Below are positions 27,418 to 36,802 of a stretch of 64,000 bases of DNA, one piece after another. This DNA comes from Pseudoxanthomonas sp. (GTDB taxonomy: Bacteria > Pseudomonadota > Gammaproteobacteria > Xanthomonadales > Xanthomonadaceae). The DNA lies in assembly GCF_027498035.1 (NCBI RefSeq), contig NZ_CP114978.1, forward strand, positions 682,001-746,000, in the 5' to 3' direction. Position 1 is the stretch's first letter. Every line of letters starts with the position of its first letter. Below the pieces are notes generated by a model, which was not told the origin of the DNA, searched no databases, and saw only the letters and a program-made list of their open reading frames with translations. The position numbers were made by a program, and so were the translations under genes.

Positions 27418-28580
27418 TACCGGGTCTCGCTGAAGAGCTCGCGACCGATCAGCATGCGACGGATCTCGGAAGTGCCCGCGCCGATCTCGTAGAGCTTGGC
27501 ATCGCGCCACAATCGTCCAGCGGGGAACTCGTTGATGTAGCCGTTGCCGCCCAGGGCCTGGATCGCCTGGCCTGCCATCCAGGTGGCCTTCTCGGCGCTG
27601 TACAGGATCGCGCCGGCGGCATCCTTGCGCGTGGTCTCGCCACGGTCGCAAGCCTTGGCCACTGCATAAACGTAGGCACGGCAGGCGTTGAAACCGACGT
27701 ACATATCGGCCAGCTTGGCCTGCATCAACTGGAATTCGCCAATGGATTGGCCGAACTGCCTGCGTTCGTGGACGTAGGGCAACACCAGGTCAAGACAGGC
27801 CGCCATGATGCCCAGCGGACCACCGGACAGGACGACGCGTTCGTAATCCAGGCCGGACATCAGGACCTTGACGCCGCTGCCGACGCTGCCCAGCACGTTT
27901 TCTGCGGGGACTTCGCAGTCCTGGAACACCAGCTCGCAGGTGTTCGAGCCGCGCATGCCCAGCTTGTCCAGCTTCTGTGCAGTGCTGAATCCGGGGAAGT
28001 CCTTTTCAATGATGAAAGCAGTGATGCCCTTGGATCCGGCCGAGACATCGGTTTTGGCGTAGACGATCAGCGTCTGCGCGTCCGGGCCGTTGGTGATCCA
28101 CATCTTGTTGCCGTTGAGCAGGTAGTGATCGCCGCGCTTGTCGGCCCGCAGTTTCATGCTGACCACGTCCGATCCAGCGCCCGGTTCGCTCATCGCCAGG
28201 GCGCCGATGTGCTCGCCACTCACGAGCTTGGGCAGGTACCTGGCTTTCTGTTCGGGAGTGCCGTTCTTGCGCAACTGGTTGACGCACAGGTTCGAATGCG
28301 CACCGTAGGAAAGCCCGATCGAGGCCGAGGCGCGTGAGATTTCCTCCATGGCCACCGTATGCGCGAGGTAGCCCAGCGAAGTGCCGCCATATTCCTCCTC
28401 GACCGTGAGTCCAAGGACACCTAGCTCCCCTAGCCGGGGCCAGAGAGCGTTGGGAAATGCATTGTCGCGGTCGGTCTGCGCAGCGAGTTGGGCGATTTCG
28501 CGCAGGGAGAAGGCGTGGACGGCCTCGCGCAGGCTGTCGATGTCAGGACCCAGGTCGAAGTTGAGCGATTTCAAGGTCAT
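27417..28580 (-). CDS. liuA: Isovaleryl-CoA dehydrogenase
   Basis: 387 aa flavoprotein from ATG 28580 (MTLKSLNFDLGPDI). The catalytic Glu is in LDYERVVLSGGPLG (about 245), the special position of isovaleryl-CoA dehydrogenase, and the usual C-terminal Glu position carries IGAGTSEIRR. FAD/substrate signatures: LAMSEPGAGSDV and MWITNGPDA. It is the first of the tight liuABCDE set. Electrons go to ETF, and on to the ETF-QO at the end of this operon. Confidence 0.93.
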   Translation of the reverse strand: MTLKSLNFDLGPDIDSLREAVHAFSLREIAQLAAQTDRDNAFPNALWPRLGELGVLGLTVEEEYGGTSLGYLAHTVAMEEISRASASIGLSYGAHSNLCVNQLRKNGTPEQKARYLPKLVSGEHIGALAMSEPGAGSDVVSMKLRADKRGDHYLLNGNKMWITNGPDAQTLIVYAKTDVSAGSKGITAFIIEKDFPGFSTAQKLDKLGMRGSNTCELVFQDCEVPAENVLGSVGSGVKVLMSGLDYERVVLSGGPLGIMAACLDLVLPYVHERRQFGQSIGEFQLMQAKLADMYVGFNACRAYVYAVAKACDRGETTRKDAAGAILYSAEKATWMAGQAIQALGGNGYINEFPAGRLWRDAKLYEIGAGTSEIRRMLIGRELFSETR

Positions 28581-28656
28581 GCGGGGGATCCTTTGTGGGA
28601 GATTCGGATCGAAAGTGACCCTGTGTTGGCACACGTCGGCGAGCGGATGCGTGCGC

Positions 28657-29478
28657 TCAATTCGCGCTTGTTGCGTCCCCGTCCGGGGGCGCACTGTCCG
28701 GCCACTGGAACTGGCCCGGCTCTCGGCGCATGAAGCGACCGATGGCTTCCTGGGCGTGGGCCGAGGTGAAGGCAATGCCTTGAGCGCTGGCTTCGGCGTG
28801 CAGCAGGGTGCCCAGATCCATTTCGTAACTGCGTGCCAGCAGCATCTTGGTTAGGGAAAACGCCACGGGTGATGTGCCGGCCATGGAACGGGCGTACTGC
28901 GTCGCTCTGGACATCAGGTCCTGCGCGCCGGTGACTTCGAGGACAAGTCCAAGATCGCGCGCCTGGGCAGCGTCCAGTTCCCTGGCCGAATAGATGAGCT
29001 CACGGGCGCGCGCCATGCCGATCAGCCTGGGCAGCGTGTACAAAATCCCGAGATCAGGCACCAGACCGACCTTGGCAAAGGACAGGCAGAACCGCGCGCG
29101 CGTAGATGCGATCACCAAGTCGGCCGCCATGGCCAGGCTGAATCCCGCACCGAAGGCGACACCGTCGACGGCGGCGATGACTGGGCGATCGAACTCCAGC
29201 AGTTTCCGGTAGGTGCGATGCTGGTCGAGCATCCGCGCCCTGAAACGTTCCGCATCGCTGTCGGCCATCGACGACATGGCAGAGATGTCGCCGCCGGAGC
29301 AGAAATCGGTGCCTGCCCCCACAAGCATCAAGGCGCGTACCTGCGGGTCCTGGCCCAGCCGATCAAGCGTCTGATCCAGTTCCATCCGCATGATCGGACT
29401 GAGGGCGTTCTTGCGGCCCGGGTTGGACAGACTGAGCGTGGCGATGCCGTCTTCTACGCTCGTCTCTACATGGGTCAT
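28657..29478 (-). CDS. Enoyl-CoA hydratase/isomerase family protein
   Basis: 273 aa crotonase. The oxyanion loop is TDFCSGGDISAM and the second block is GVAFGAGFSLAMAADLVIA. It lies 76 bp upstream of liuA, likely in the same transcript, and is the first gene after the dyad at 29489-29515. The precise acyl-CoA substrate is unknown; it may serve the liu or the atu branch. Confidence 0.8.
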   Translation of the reverse strand: MTHVETSVEDGIATLSLSNPGRKNALSPIMRMELDQTLDRLGQDPQVRALMLVGAGTDFCSGGDISAMSSMADSDAERFRARMLDQHRTYRKLLEFDRPVIAAVDGVAFGAGFSLAMAADLVIASTRARFCLSFAKVGLVPDLGILYTLPRLIGMARARELIYSARELDAAQARDLGLVLEVTGAQDLMSRATQYARSMAGTSPVAFSLTKMLLARSYEMDLGTLLHAEASAQGIAFTSAHAQEAIGRFMRREPGQFQWPDSAPPDGDATSAN

Positions 29479-29488
29479 CGTGCGCCTC

Positions 29489-29515
29489 TCCGAACGGTCT
29501 GGTCACTGGTTCGGA
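29489..29515. promoter_or_regulatory. Inverted repeat TCCGAAC-N13-GTTCGGA upstream of the hydratase-liu operon
   Basis: Perfect 7-bp arms, 10 nt before the start codon of the hydratase gene at 29478. The position suits an operator for the nearby AraC or TetR regulator, or a 5' leader hairpin. No protein is proved. Confidence 0.4.
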
Positions 29516-29683
29516 TCATGGGGTTGCTCCAGGCGACTCACCGTCGCCCTCCTGGTCGATCGGCGGCGCTGCGCTCGCAGGGCTTGCCGTGACAACGAGG
29601 CTATCGGCTCGCTGCCAGGCTTTGCTTGTGTGCAGTAGCTGGATGCCCCAAATGAGAGGCAAGCCGGGTGTCACCCGGAGCCT

Positions 29684-30523
29684 CTAGACCGTGGCGGCGG
29701 CCCCATCCAGCAGGGTCAGCTTGCGGCTGCCCATGAAGATCGAGCGCGGTGACAGCCCGTAGTAACGACGCATCGAATGGCTGAAATGCGAGGAATCCGG
29801 ATATCCGGCATCCAACGCGATATCGACCATGTTGGCCTGCTGGGTCACGCAACGCAGGATGCTGCGTGCGCGTTTCCAGGCGCGGTAGTGACGAAAGGAG
29901 ATGCCGATCTCCGATTTGAACAGATGCAGGAACCGCGAGACCGACAAGTGAATGCGCGCGGCGCAGTCGGCCGCGGAAATCTGGCCTTCGGGACGATCCT
30001 GCACCGCCCTGAGAACGTGGTGGATACGTGGATCGACCTTGCGCTCGGCAAGGCATTGGCCGAAGAAGAAGTTGTCGAACTTCTGGGTGTCGCCAAAACC
30101 ATAGCCTGGACTTTCGATGAAACAGTCAACCGAACGGCGCAGCGCGTCAGGAACATCCTCTGCCTGGTCGCACATCCGCATGAAGGCCAATGCGTGTCCC
30201 AGATCTACCGATTCCGGCTCGATCAGGAGCGCACAGATCGTGCCCCTGTCGGAGGACAGCTGGTGGCAGGCGTAAGGGGGCACCACCGATAGCCAGGCAG
30301 TGTGCTCGGTCCCGTCCATCAAGAGGCGATGCGGACGATCAAGAGACAGATAGAGCGTGTAGGACCCCAGCGTGCGGGGCGAGGGTTGCCCGACCAGCCC
30401 CACATAGACCAGTCGCTCGGGGTGAATCCACATGGCCTGTCGCCGGTGAAGCGGTGCCGGACCCTGGGCAAGATGCGCCGGTGAGAGCTGGGTCATGGCA
30501 CCTGCAGCGGTGAAAGCATTCAT
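29684..30523 (-). CDS. AraC-family transcriptional regulator
   Basis: 279 aa; I chose the second ATG (30523) because AGGAGG is then 5 nt away. The N-terminal part is a cupin-like sensor region. The C-terminal about 100 residues hold the two helix-turn-helices (ISAADCAARIHLSVSRFLHL, then MVDIALDAGYPDSSHFSHSM, then RRYYGLSPRS). It lies between the liu operon and the divergent TetR gene and is a good candidate to control one of the catabolic operons. Confidence 0.85.
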   Translation of the reverse strand: MNAFTAAGAMTQLSPAHLAQGPAPLHRRQAMWIHPERLVYVGLVGQPSPRTLGSYTLYLSLDRPHRLLMDGTEHTAWLSVVPPYACHQLSSDRGTICALLIEPESVDLGHALAFMRMCDQAEDVPDALRRSVDCFIESPGYGFGDTQKFDNFFFGQCLAERKVDPRIHHVLRAVQDRPEGQISAADCAARIHLSVSRFLHLFKSEIGISFRHYRAWKRARSILRCVTQQANMVDIALDAGYPDSSHFSHSMRRYYGLSPRSIFMGSRKLTLLDGAAATV

Positions 30524-30840
30524 CATTTCCTCCTGGTGACTCGCGGCGCGATCAACTCAGCCGAAATGTCCATGCGGTGGGGGCACATGGCGGCAACACG
30601 TCCCGACATTCCGTGGAGCGTGCTTCAGGTAAGATACTAGTTGATTGACCAGCAAGTTTGAACACAACTTTAGCTGGGTGGCGGTGCCGGATGCGTGGGG
30701 TGTTGGCGGCCACGCGTGAAACGGGCGTTTCGCAGGGGCTTTCAGCTTGTTGGCGTGTCAATCATGCTGGGCGCATGCCGGCACGGGAGTCGACTTCTTA
30801 CCCATACGCCTGCGCATCCTGCAGGCTTGATCAACGATGG
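30524..30840. other. Divergent regulatory region between AraC and TetR genes
   Basis: 317 bp without a gene. It includes an AT-richer segment around 30630-30670 with the imperfect palindrome at 30641-30655. An in-frame upstream extension of the TetR gene runs through it but lacks protein-like composition. Confidence 0.5.
30641..30655. promoter_or_regulatory. Imperfect palindrome TTGATTGACCAGCAA, possible TetR operator
   Basis: A 15-bp near-palindrome of form TTGnTnGnCnAnCAA in the AT-richer part of the AraC/TetR intergenic region. The size is typical of TetR operators. Assignment is by position only. Confidence 0.3.
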
Positions 30841-31659
30841 ATGCCGATGAGTTACAAGAAACGTCCTCCTGCTGACGTCCGAACGCCCGTCAAACATGCC
30901 AGGATCCTGCGTCGGGCACAGGTCAAGGCTGAGGCAACGGCGCCGCTTTCGGCCGCGGCGCTGGCCGACAAGTCGCCGACCCGCCGGACCCAAGAACAAC
31001 GCCGGTTGGAAGCCGAGGCACGCCTGCTGGACGCCGCGTTGTTACTGGTTGCGCGCAAGGGTTGGGCGGGGATGACACTGGCTGAAGTGGGAACGGCGGC
31101 GGGCTACAGTCGTAGCCTGGTCGCACACCATTTCGGCAGCAAGCCCAAGTTGCTGCAGGCGCTGGCCATGCATATCGGACGCAATTTCATCGCCTCGTTC
31201 GGCCAGCGGCTAGAGAGCAGCGAAGGGCTGCCTGCCATCGCGCAATTCATCGAGGCCTACCTGGGGCGGAGCCACGCCGAATGGACCAACACGCGTGCGC
31301 TGCTGATCCTGATGGCAGAGGGCACCACTGACGATTCCGAAGCTGGCGCCAACCTGGCCGCCTACAACGAGCGCTCGATCAAGTACTTGCGGCGGCTGTT
31401 TGACATCGGCATCCAGAACGGCGATGTGCGTGCCGACATCGATTCCAAGGCCGCCGCGACGTTGCTGCTTGGCTCGCTGCGCGGCGTCATGCTGCAGAGC
31501 TTCCAGCAGAAGACCATCGTGGACCTTCCACGTCTGCGCAATGAGGTGGTGACGATGTTCCTGCGCTATGCGGCGAGCCGCCCCGCGGAAGCGCTGGTGC
31601 AATACCAGTGTGGGTGGGGCGGGGCGGACACCCCGCCGGGCGCAGGGGCCGCGAAATGA
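30841..31659 (+). CDS. TetR-family transcriptional regulator
   Basis: 272 aa from ATG 30841 (a second ATG at 30847 is equally possible; no strong Shine-Dalgarno). After a basic tail of about 45 residues comes the TetR helix-turn-helix (LLDAALLLVARKGWAGMTLA, then EVGTAAGYSRSLVAHHFGSK). The rest is a helical ligand domain. Its stop abuts the stop of the convergent atuD-like gene. Pseudomonas atu clusters carry a TetR gene (atuR) at their edge, so it may sense an acyl-CoA of this pathway. Confidence 0.82.
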   Translation: MPMSYKKRPPADVRTPVKHARILRRAQVKAEATAPLSAAALADKSPTRRTQEQRRLEAEARLLDAALLLVARKGWAGMTLAEVGTAAGYSRSLVAHHFGSKPKLLQALAMHIGRNFIASFGQRLESSEGLPAIAQFIEAYLGRSHAEWTNTRALLILMAEGTTDDSEAGANLAAYNERSIKYLRRLFDIGIQNGDVRADIDSKAAATLLLGSLRGVMLQSFQQKTIVDLPRLRNEVVTMFLRYAASRPAEALVQYQCGWGGADTPPGAGAAK

Positions 31660-32832
31660 TCAGGGTCGCCCTGGACGCTTGGGCAGGATGCCCATCTTCT
31701 TGCAGATGATGTTGAGCAATACTTCGTCGGCGCCGCCGCCGATGGACACGAGTCGCAGGTCGCGCCATGCGCGCGACACCGGGTTGTCCCAGGTATATCC
31801 CATGCCACCCCAGTACTGCAGGCAGGAGTCGGTCACCTCGCGGCACAGGCGTCCGGCCTTGAGTTTGGCCATGGAGGCGAACTCGGTCATGTCCTGGCCT
31901 TCCATGTGCAGTTGGGCTGCCCGGTAGACCAGCGAGCGCAGCAGCTCCACCTCGGTCTTCAGTTCGGCCATGCGGAAGTGAACGACCTGATTGTCCAGCA
32001 CCGATCCACCGAACACCTTGCGCTGACGGGTGTAGTCGATGGTCTGGTTGATGACGTTGGTCATCGCGGCCAGCCTGCGGGTGGCACCACTGAGCCGCTC
32101 TTCCTGAAACTGTTCCATCTGATAGGTGAAGCCCTTGCCCTCTTCGCCGATGAGATAGCGCTGTGGAACGCGCACATCATCGAAGAAGACCTGCGCCGTG
32201 TCGGAGAGCCACATGCCCACCTTGCGGATCTTCTGTGTGGTGATGCCAGGCCGCAGTTTTCCGTTCTCGCGCAGTGGGACGCAGATCAGCGACTTGTTGC
32301 GGTGGATGTCCTCGCCGCCGGTATTGGCCAGCAGGCACATCCAGTCGGCCTGCATGCCGTTGGTGATCCACATCTTGGAACCATTGATGACGTAATCGTC
32401 ACCATCCTTCACCGCACGCGTCTTGATCGAGGCGACGTCCGACCCGGCCCCGGCTTCAGAAACCCCCAGGCAGACGACCGAATCCCCGGCAATCGTTGGT
32501 TTCAGGAACACCTCCTTCAATTCATCGCTGCCGTGCCGGGTCAGCGCCGGAGTGGCCATGTCGGTCTGGACCGAAATGGCCATGCCGATGCCGCTGGCGC
32601 TGACGTTGCCGATGGCTTCGCAGAAGGCGATCTCGTAGCTGTAGTCCAGGCCCATGCCGCCAAACTCGGTCGGCTTGTTGACGCCCAGAAACCCAGCGTC
32701 GCCGAGCTTCTTGAAGAGTTCATGCGCAGGGAAAATCTCAGCTTCCTCCCATGCGTCGATATTGGGCTCGATTTCGCGGGCGATGAACTGGCGAACGCTG
32801 TCCTGCAATGCGACGTGCTCGGAAGAAAACAT
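31660..32832 (-). CDS. atuD: Acyl-CoA dehydrogenase, citronellyl-CoA dehydrogenase (AtuD) type
   Basis: 390 aa from ATG 32832 (MFSSEHVALQDSVRQF). FAD/substrate signatures: LGVSEAGAGSDVASIKT and MWITNGMQADW. The C-terminal catalytic Glu position reads GGGADEV, so the base is more likely the Glu in QFQEERLSGA (about 240), as in isovaleryl-CoA dehydrogenase. It lies 83 bp after the geranyl-CoA carboxylase alpha gene, as atuD stays with atuC/atuF in Pseudomonas. It should introduce the double bond into branched citronellyl-type acyl-CoA. Confidence 0.75.
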   Translation of the reverse strand: MFSSEHVALQDSVRQFIAREIEPNIDAWEEAEIFPAHELFKKLGDAGFLGVNKPTEFGGMGLDYSYEIAFCEAIGNVSASGIGMAISVQTDMATPALTRHGSDELKEVFLKPTIAGDSVVCLGVSEAGAGSDVASIKTRAVKDGDDYVINGSKMWITNGMQADWMCLLANTGGEDIHRNKSLICVPLRENGKLRPGITTQKIRKVGMWLSDTAQVFFDDVRVPQRYLIGEEGKGFTYQMEQFQEERLSGATRRLAAMTNVINQTIDYTRQRKVFGGSVLDNQVVHFRMAELKTEVELLRSLVYRAAQLHMEGQDMTEFASMAKLKAGRLCREVTDSCLQYWGGMGYTWDNPVSRAWRDLRLVSIGGGADEVLLNIICKKMGILPKRPGRP

Positions 32833-32915
32833 GAAGACTCCTGACGGGTTGCTGATGGGTTTCAAGCCGCCCCGACAAGCAGGGCCGCCGTTGGACTTGT
32901 GCAACGGTGCGGCTG

Positions 32916-34946
32916 TCATCCGGGAGGCAGGCTTTCGATCTCCAGTTCGGCCAACAGGCTGCCCGAGGTGACCTGCTCGCCCACGCTAACGTGCACCGCG
33001 CTCAGCACCCCGGTTGCGGGGGCATGGTGGACGTACTCCATCTTCATCGCCTCGACAGTGAGCATGGGCTGCCCCTTGGTGACTGCGTCACCTGCCTTGA
33101 TCAACACGTCGACTACCCGCCCGCTGATCGCGGCACGCAACTTGTCTCCGGCGGGCTTTTCGTCCTGCGAGCTGGTGGCCGCTCGGGTCCTGTCGATCAG
33201 CTGCACCACCCGTCCAAGCTGCTGCAACAACAGCACATCGCCATCGCGCCAGTAGCTGGCACTTTCGGCAAGACCATCGCAGCTGAAGCGCACGCGGTCC
33301 TGGGTCGTGGCGATGATGTTCACGCTGAAGGCCTGTTCCCCCATGTCCACACGCCAGGTCTTGCCATCGTCGGGATTGATGGAGGCGGTGCGCTGCAGGC
33401 CGGCATGCTCGAACGCGAGCACTGCAGCGCGCGGCGCCCATAAACTTGGCGACGTCGCTGGCGCAGACCCGGCTTCATCGCGGGCCAAGAGCAGGGCGCC
33501 CAGGGCGAGGCTGCGCTCGACGACCGCGGCATCGACTTCGAGCAGTTGGTCCAGGTGGTCGGCAATGAACGCGGTGGTGGCCCCCCCTGCGGCAAACACA
33601 GGGTGTTCCAGGCAGCGCAGGAGGAATGCCTGGTTGGTGGTGAGGCCCAATGCAACGGCTGCCTCCAGGCCAGTAACGAGTTTGCGACGGGCTTCTTCGC
33701 GGGTACGACCGTGGCTGACCAGCTTGGCCACCATTGAATCGTAGAACGGTGATACCACCGCCCCCGGGAACAACGAATCCTCCACGCGCAGGGTCGATGG
33801 CATCTGCCAGCGCAGCATGGTGCCGTTGCACGGCATGAAGCCGTTCTCCGGGTCCTCGGCGCAGAGCCGGACCTCGATGGAATGGCCATCGCTGACAACC
33901 TCTGACTGCGACAGCGGCAGGGGTTCGCCTGCAGCGACACGCAGCTGCAGCTCCACCAGATCCAGCTGGCTGACGAATTCGGTAACCGGATGTTCGACCT
34001 GCAACCGGGTATTCATTTCCATGAAATAGAAATCGCCGTCGCCATCCAGCAGGAATTCGAGCGTGCCGGCCCCTTCGTAGCCGATCGCCTTGACCGCGGT
34101 GACGGCTGTTGTCCCCATGGCCTGGCGGGTGGCTTCGTCGATCGCGGGCGAGGGCGCTTCTTCGATGACTTTCTGGTGCCTGCGTTGGACCGAGCAATCG
34201 CGCTCGCCGAGATGGATGGCGTTGCCATAGCGGTCGGCGAGGATTTGGATCTCGATGTGGCGCGGCTTGACCACGGCGCGTTCGAGAATCACGTGGCCAT
34301 CGCCAAAAGCGTTCTGTGCTTCAGAACGCGCGCTGCGCAGCAGGTCGGCGAACTCGTCGACAGAGCCCACCAGGCGCATGCCGCGTCCGCCGCCGCCCGC
34401 GGTCGCTTTGATCATGACCGGAAAACCGATGCCCTTGGCCTCGGCCAGCATGCGTGCATCGGATTGGTCCGGGCCTTGGTAACCCGGGACGCACGGCACG
34501 CCCGCCGATCCCATGATGTCCTTGGCGCCGGCCTTGTCGCCCATGGAGGTAATCGCATCGGGCGAAGGCCCGATGAACACCAGTCCGGCGTCCCTGCAGG
34601 CCTGCGCGAATGCAGCGTTCTCGGCGAGGAATCCATAGCCGGGGTGCACTGCATCGGCGCCGCTGCGTTTGGCCGCGTCGATGATCGCAGCCACGTTGAG
34701 ATAAGACGCTGCCGGCGCAGCCTCGCCGATGCACACCGCCTGGTCGGCTTCGCGCACATGTCGTTCGCCCGCATCCACGGTCGAATGCACCGCGACCGTG
34801 CGGTAACCCATGCGGCGCGCGGTCCGGATCACGCGTAGCGCGATCTCTCCGCGATTGGCGATCAGGATCTTGCTGAAAGGAGTCGACAGGAGGGCCGCGG
34901 GAATCACGGTCGTCGAATGGACAGGCGTCGAACGTGGCGTGTTCAT
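32916..34946 (-). CDS. atuF: Geranyl-CoA carboxylase alpha (biotin-containing) subunit
   Basis: 676 aa with a ~25-residue N-terminal extension before ILIANRGEIALRVI. Biotin carboxylase: KATAGGGGRGMR loop and YFMEMNTRLQVEHPVTE. The biotinyl domain near 635-650 has VEAMKMEYVHHAP. The pairing with the AtuC-type carboxyltransferase (ATGA overlap at 34943) is why I call it the geranyl-CoA enzyme and not a second MCC. The reaction is ATP-dependent carboxylation of the methyl branch of geranyl-CoA-like thioesters. Confidence 0.82.
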   Translation of the reverse strand: MNTPRSTPVHSTTVIPAALLSTPFSKILIANRGEIALRVIRTARRMGYRTVAVHSTVDAGERHVREADQAVCIGEAAPAASYLNVAAIIDAAKRSGADAVHPGYGFLAENAAFAQACRDAGLVFIGPSPDAITSMGDKAGAKDIMGSAGVPCVPGYQGPDQSDARMLAEAKGIGFPVMIKATAGGGGRGMRLVGSVDEFADLLRSARSEAQNAFGDGHVILERAVVKPRHIEIQILADRYGNAIHLGERDCSVQRRHQKVIEEAPSPAIDEATRQAMGTTAVTAVKAIGYEGAGTLEFLLDGDGDFYFMEMNTRLQVEHPVTEFVSQLDLVELQLRVAAGEPLPLSQSEVVSDGHSIEVRLCAEDPENGFMPCNGTMLRWQMPSTLRVEDSLFPGAVVSPFYDSMVAKLVSHGRTREEARRKLVTGLEAAVALGLTTNQAFLLRCLEHPVFAAGGATTAFIADHLDQLLEVDAAVVERSLALGALLLARDEAGSAPATSPSLWAPRAAVLAFEHAGLQRTASINPDDGKTWRVDMGEQAFSVNIIATTQDRVRFSCDGLAESASYWRDGDVLLLQQLGRVVQLIDRTRAATSSQDEKPAGDKLRAAISGRVVDVLIKAGDAVTKGQPMLTVEAMKMEYVHHAPATGVLSAVHVSVGEQVTSGSLLAELEIESLPPG

Positions 34947-36559
34947 GGGCGGCCAACACCGAACTGGATCGGGTGTGTCTGGCGGGACGAAGCCTCGCGA
35001 CAGATGGCGAAGACCTCGCCAAGCAGGGCGCGGGTATCGCGCGGATCGATGACGCCGTCATCCAGCAGATGGGCGCTGGTCGTGAACACATCCAGCTGGG
35101 ATGCATAGTGCTCGATGATGCGTCGCTCCATCGCATCGAGCTTGTCCCTGTCCACTTCGCCTTTCCGGCGCATTCCGGCCTCGGCGACGATGCTCATGGT
35201 CTTTGCGGCCTGCTCGCCGCCCATGACGGCGGTCTTGGCATTGGGCCAGGAAAAGCAGAACCGGGGATGCAGTCCCCGGCCGCACATGGCGTAATTGCCT
35301 GCGCCGAAGGACGCGCCACAGTAGAGCGTGACCTGGGGAACGCTGGCATTGGCGACGGCCTGCAGCATCTTCGCGCCGTGCTTGATGCTGCCGGCCTGCT
35401 CGTATTCGCGGCCGACCAGAAAGCCGGTGGTGTTGTGCATGTACAGCAATGGCGTACCGGACTGGCAGCACGCCTGGATGAAATGGGTGGCCTTGGCGGC
35501 GCCGTTGGGATCAAGCGGGCCATTGTTGGTGATCACGCCCACCGGATGGCCGTGCAGGGTGAAGTGCCCGGTGACGGTGGCCGGGCCGTAGTTCGCTCCG
35601 AATTCCAGGAAGCGCGAGCCATCGGCAAGCCGCGCGATGATTTCGCGCATGTCCACAGGGCGACGGTGGTCGGTGGGCATCAGCCCAAGGAATTCCTCGC
35701 CGTCATAACACGGAGGTTCGAACGTGCGTGGCTGCGGCACCTCGCCGCGATTCCAGTCCATGTTGGCCATCAGCTCGCGCACGATGCGGATGGCGTCGCG
35801 GTCGTCCTCGGCCAGATAATCGCCCAGGCCGGAGACACTGGTGTGCATGACGGCACCGCCGAGTTCTTCTTCGGTGGCGATTTCACCCGTGGCCGCCTTC
35901 AGCAGGGGTGGGCCGGCGAGGAACGCGCGCGTGCGGCCCCGCACCATCACCGTGTAGTCGGACAGGCCGGTGCGATAGGCGCCGCCGGCGGTGGATGATC
36001 CATGGGTCACCGTCACGATGGGAAGGCCGGCGGCCGAGAGCCGGGACATGTTGCGGAACTGATTGCCTCCGGCCACGAATTCCTCGACGCGATAGGCCAT
36101 CAGGTTCGCGCCTGCGCTCTCCACCAGCTGCAGGTAGGGCAGTTTGTTTTCCAGCGCGATTTCCTGCATGCGCAGGACCTTGTTCAGGCCCATTGGTTGC
36201 AGGGCGCCGGCGCCGATGCCTGAATCGGTCACCATGATCATGCAGCGCACGCCGGACACGAAGCCGATGCCACCGATGATTCCGCCGCCTGGCACGCTGT
36301 CCGCCAGATCGGGTTTGTCCAGGCCTAGTCCGGCGAGTGCGCTGAGTTCGAGATACGGCGTGCCGCGATCAAGTAAGACGGCAAGCCGTTCGCGTGGTAA
36401 CAGCTGACCACGTTCGTCAAACTTGGCTTTCGACTTGCCCGAGGTCGTCGAGCTCCTGTGCTCGTATTCGCGAACGCGGCCCAGCAGCCTCAGCATCTCG
36501 TCGCGATTGGCCTGGAAGGCCTGGCTGGACGGGGAGACGTTCGATTCAATGATGGCCAT
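34943..36559 (-). CDS. atuC: Geranyl-CoA carboxylase beta (carboxyltransferase) subunit
   Basis: 538 aa from ATG 36559 (a TTG four codons upstream is possible). Features typical of AtuC and different from MCC beta: VPGGGIIGGIGFVSGVRC, DSGIGAGALQPMGLNK, PYLQLVESAGANLMAYRVEE. The second half has YMHNTTGFLVGREYEQAG and GASFGAGNYAMCGRGLHPR. It is the first gene of the minus-strand atuC-F-D operon. The divergent region 36560-36802 carries the 17-bp motif at 36695. Confidence 0.85.
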   Translation of the reverse strand: MAIIESNVSPSSQAFQANRDEMLRLLGRVREYEHRSSTTSGKSKAKFDERGQLLPRERLAVLLDRGTPYLELSALAGLGLDKPDLADSVPGGGIIGGIGFVSGVRCMIMVTDSGIGAGALQPMGLNKVLRMQEIALENKLPYLQLVESAGANLMAYRVEEFVAGGNQFRNMSRLSAAGLPIVTVTHGSSTAGGAYRTGLSDYTVMVRGRTRAFLAGPPLLKAATGEIATEEELGGAVMHTSVSGLGDYLAEDDRDAIRIVRELMANMDWNRGEVPQPRTFEPPCYDGEEFLGLMPTDHRRPVDMREIIARLADGSRFLEFGANYGPATVTGHFTLHGHPVGVITNNGPLDPNGAAKATHFIQACCQSGTPLLYMHNTTGFLVGREYEQAGSIKHGAKMLQAVANASVPQVTLYCGASFGAGNYAMCGRGLHPRFCFSWPNAKTAVMGGEQAAKTMSIVAEAGMRRKGEVDRDKLDAMERRIIEHYASQLDVFTTSAHLLDDGVIDPRDTRALLGEVFAICREASSRQTHPIQFGVGRP

Positions 36560-36694
36560 CTGATGTCCCAATACTTTTATCCAGCCTACGAAAGCAGCAC
36601 CGGTCTGCGCTTGCGGAGACTGGCTGCGTTGGCTTCAAACAGGCCGATGGACGTTGGTTGGTGCGTCGAGGTAAGGCCGGCCGCGGGGCGAGCT

Positions 36695-36711
36695 AGCGCT
36701 TGGACGCAAGA
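36695..36711 (+). promoter_or_regulatory. 17-bp motif AGCGCTTGGACGCAAGA, copy 1 (atuC / amidohydrolase divergent region)
   Basis: Identical in all 17 positions to the copy at 41511-41527. It lies 92 bp before the amidohydrolase start and 136 bp before the atuC start on the other strand. The core CTTGgacgCAAG is a short dyad, as for a dimeric regulator. Confidence 0.5.
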
Positions 36712-36802
36712 ATTCCCTGCATGGGCAGGCCCATAAGCTCAACCGATTCGCCGGCACGGTGTCCGCCGGCGGCCGCATCGCTCTGCAAGAGGAGTAAAGG
36801 CA

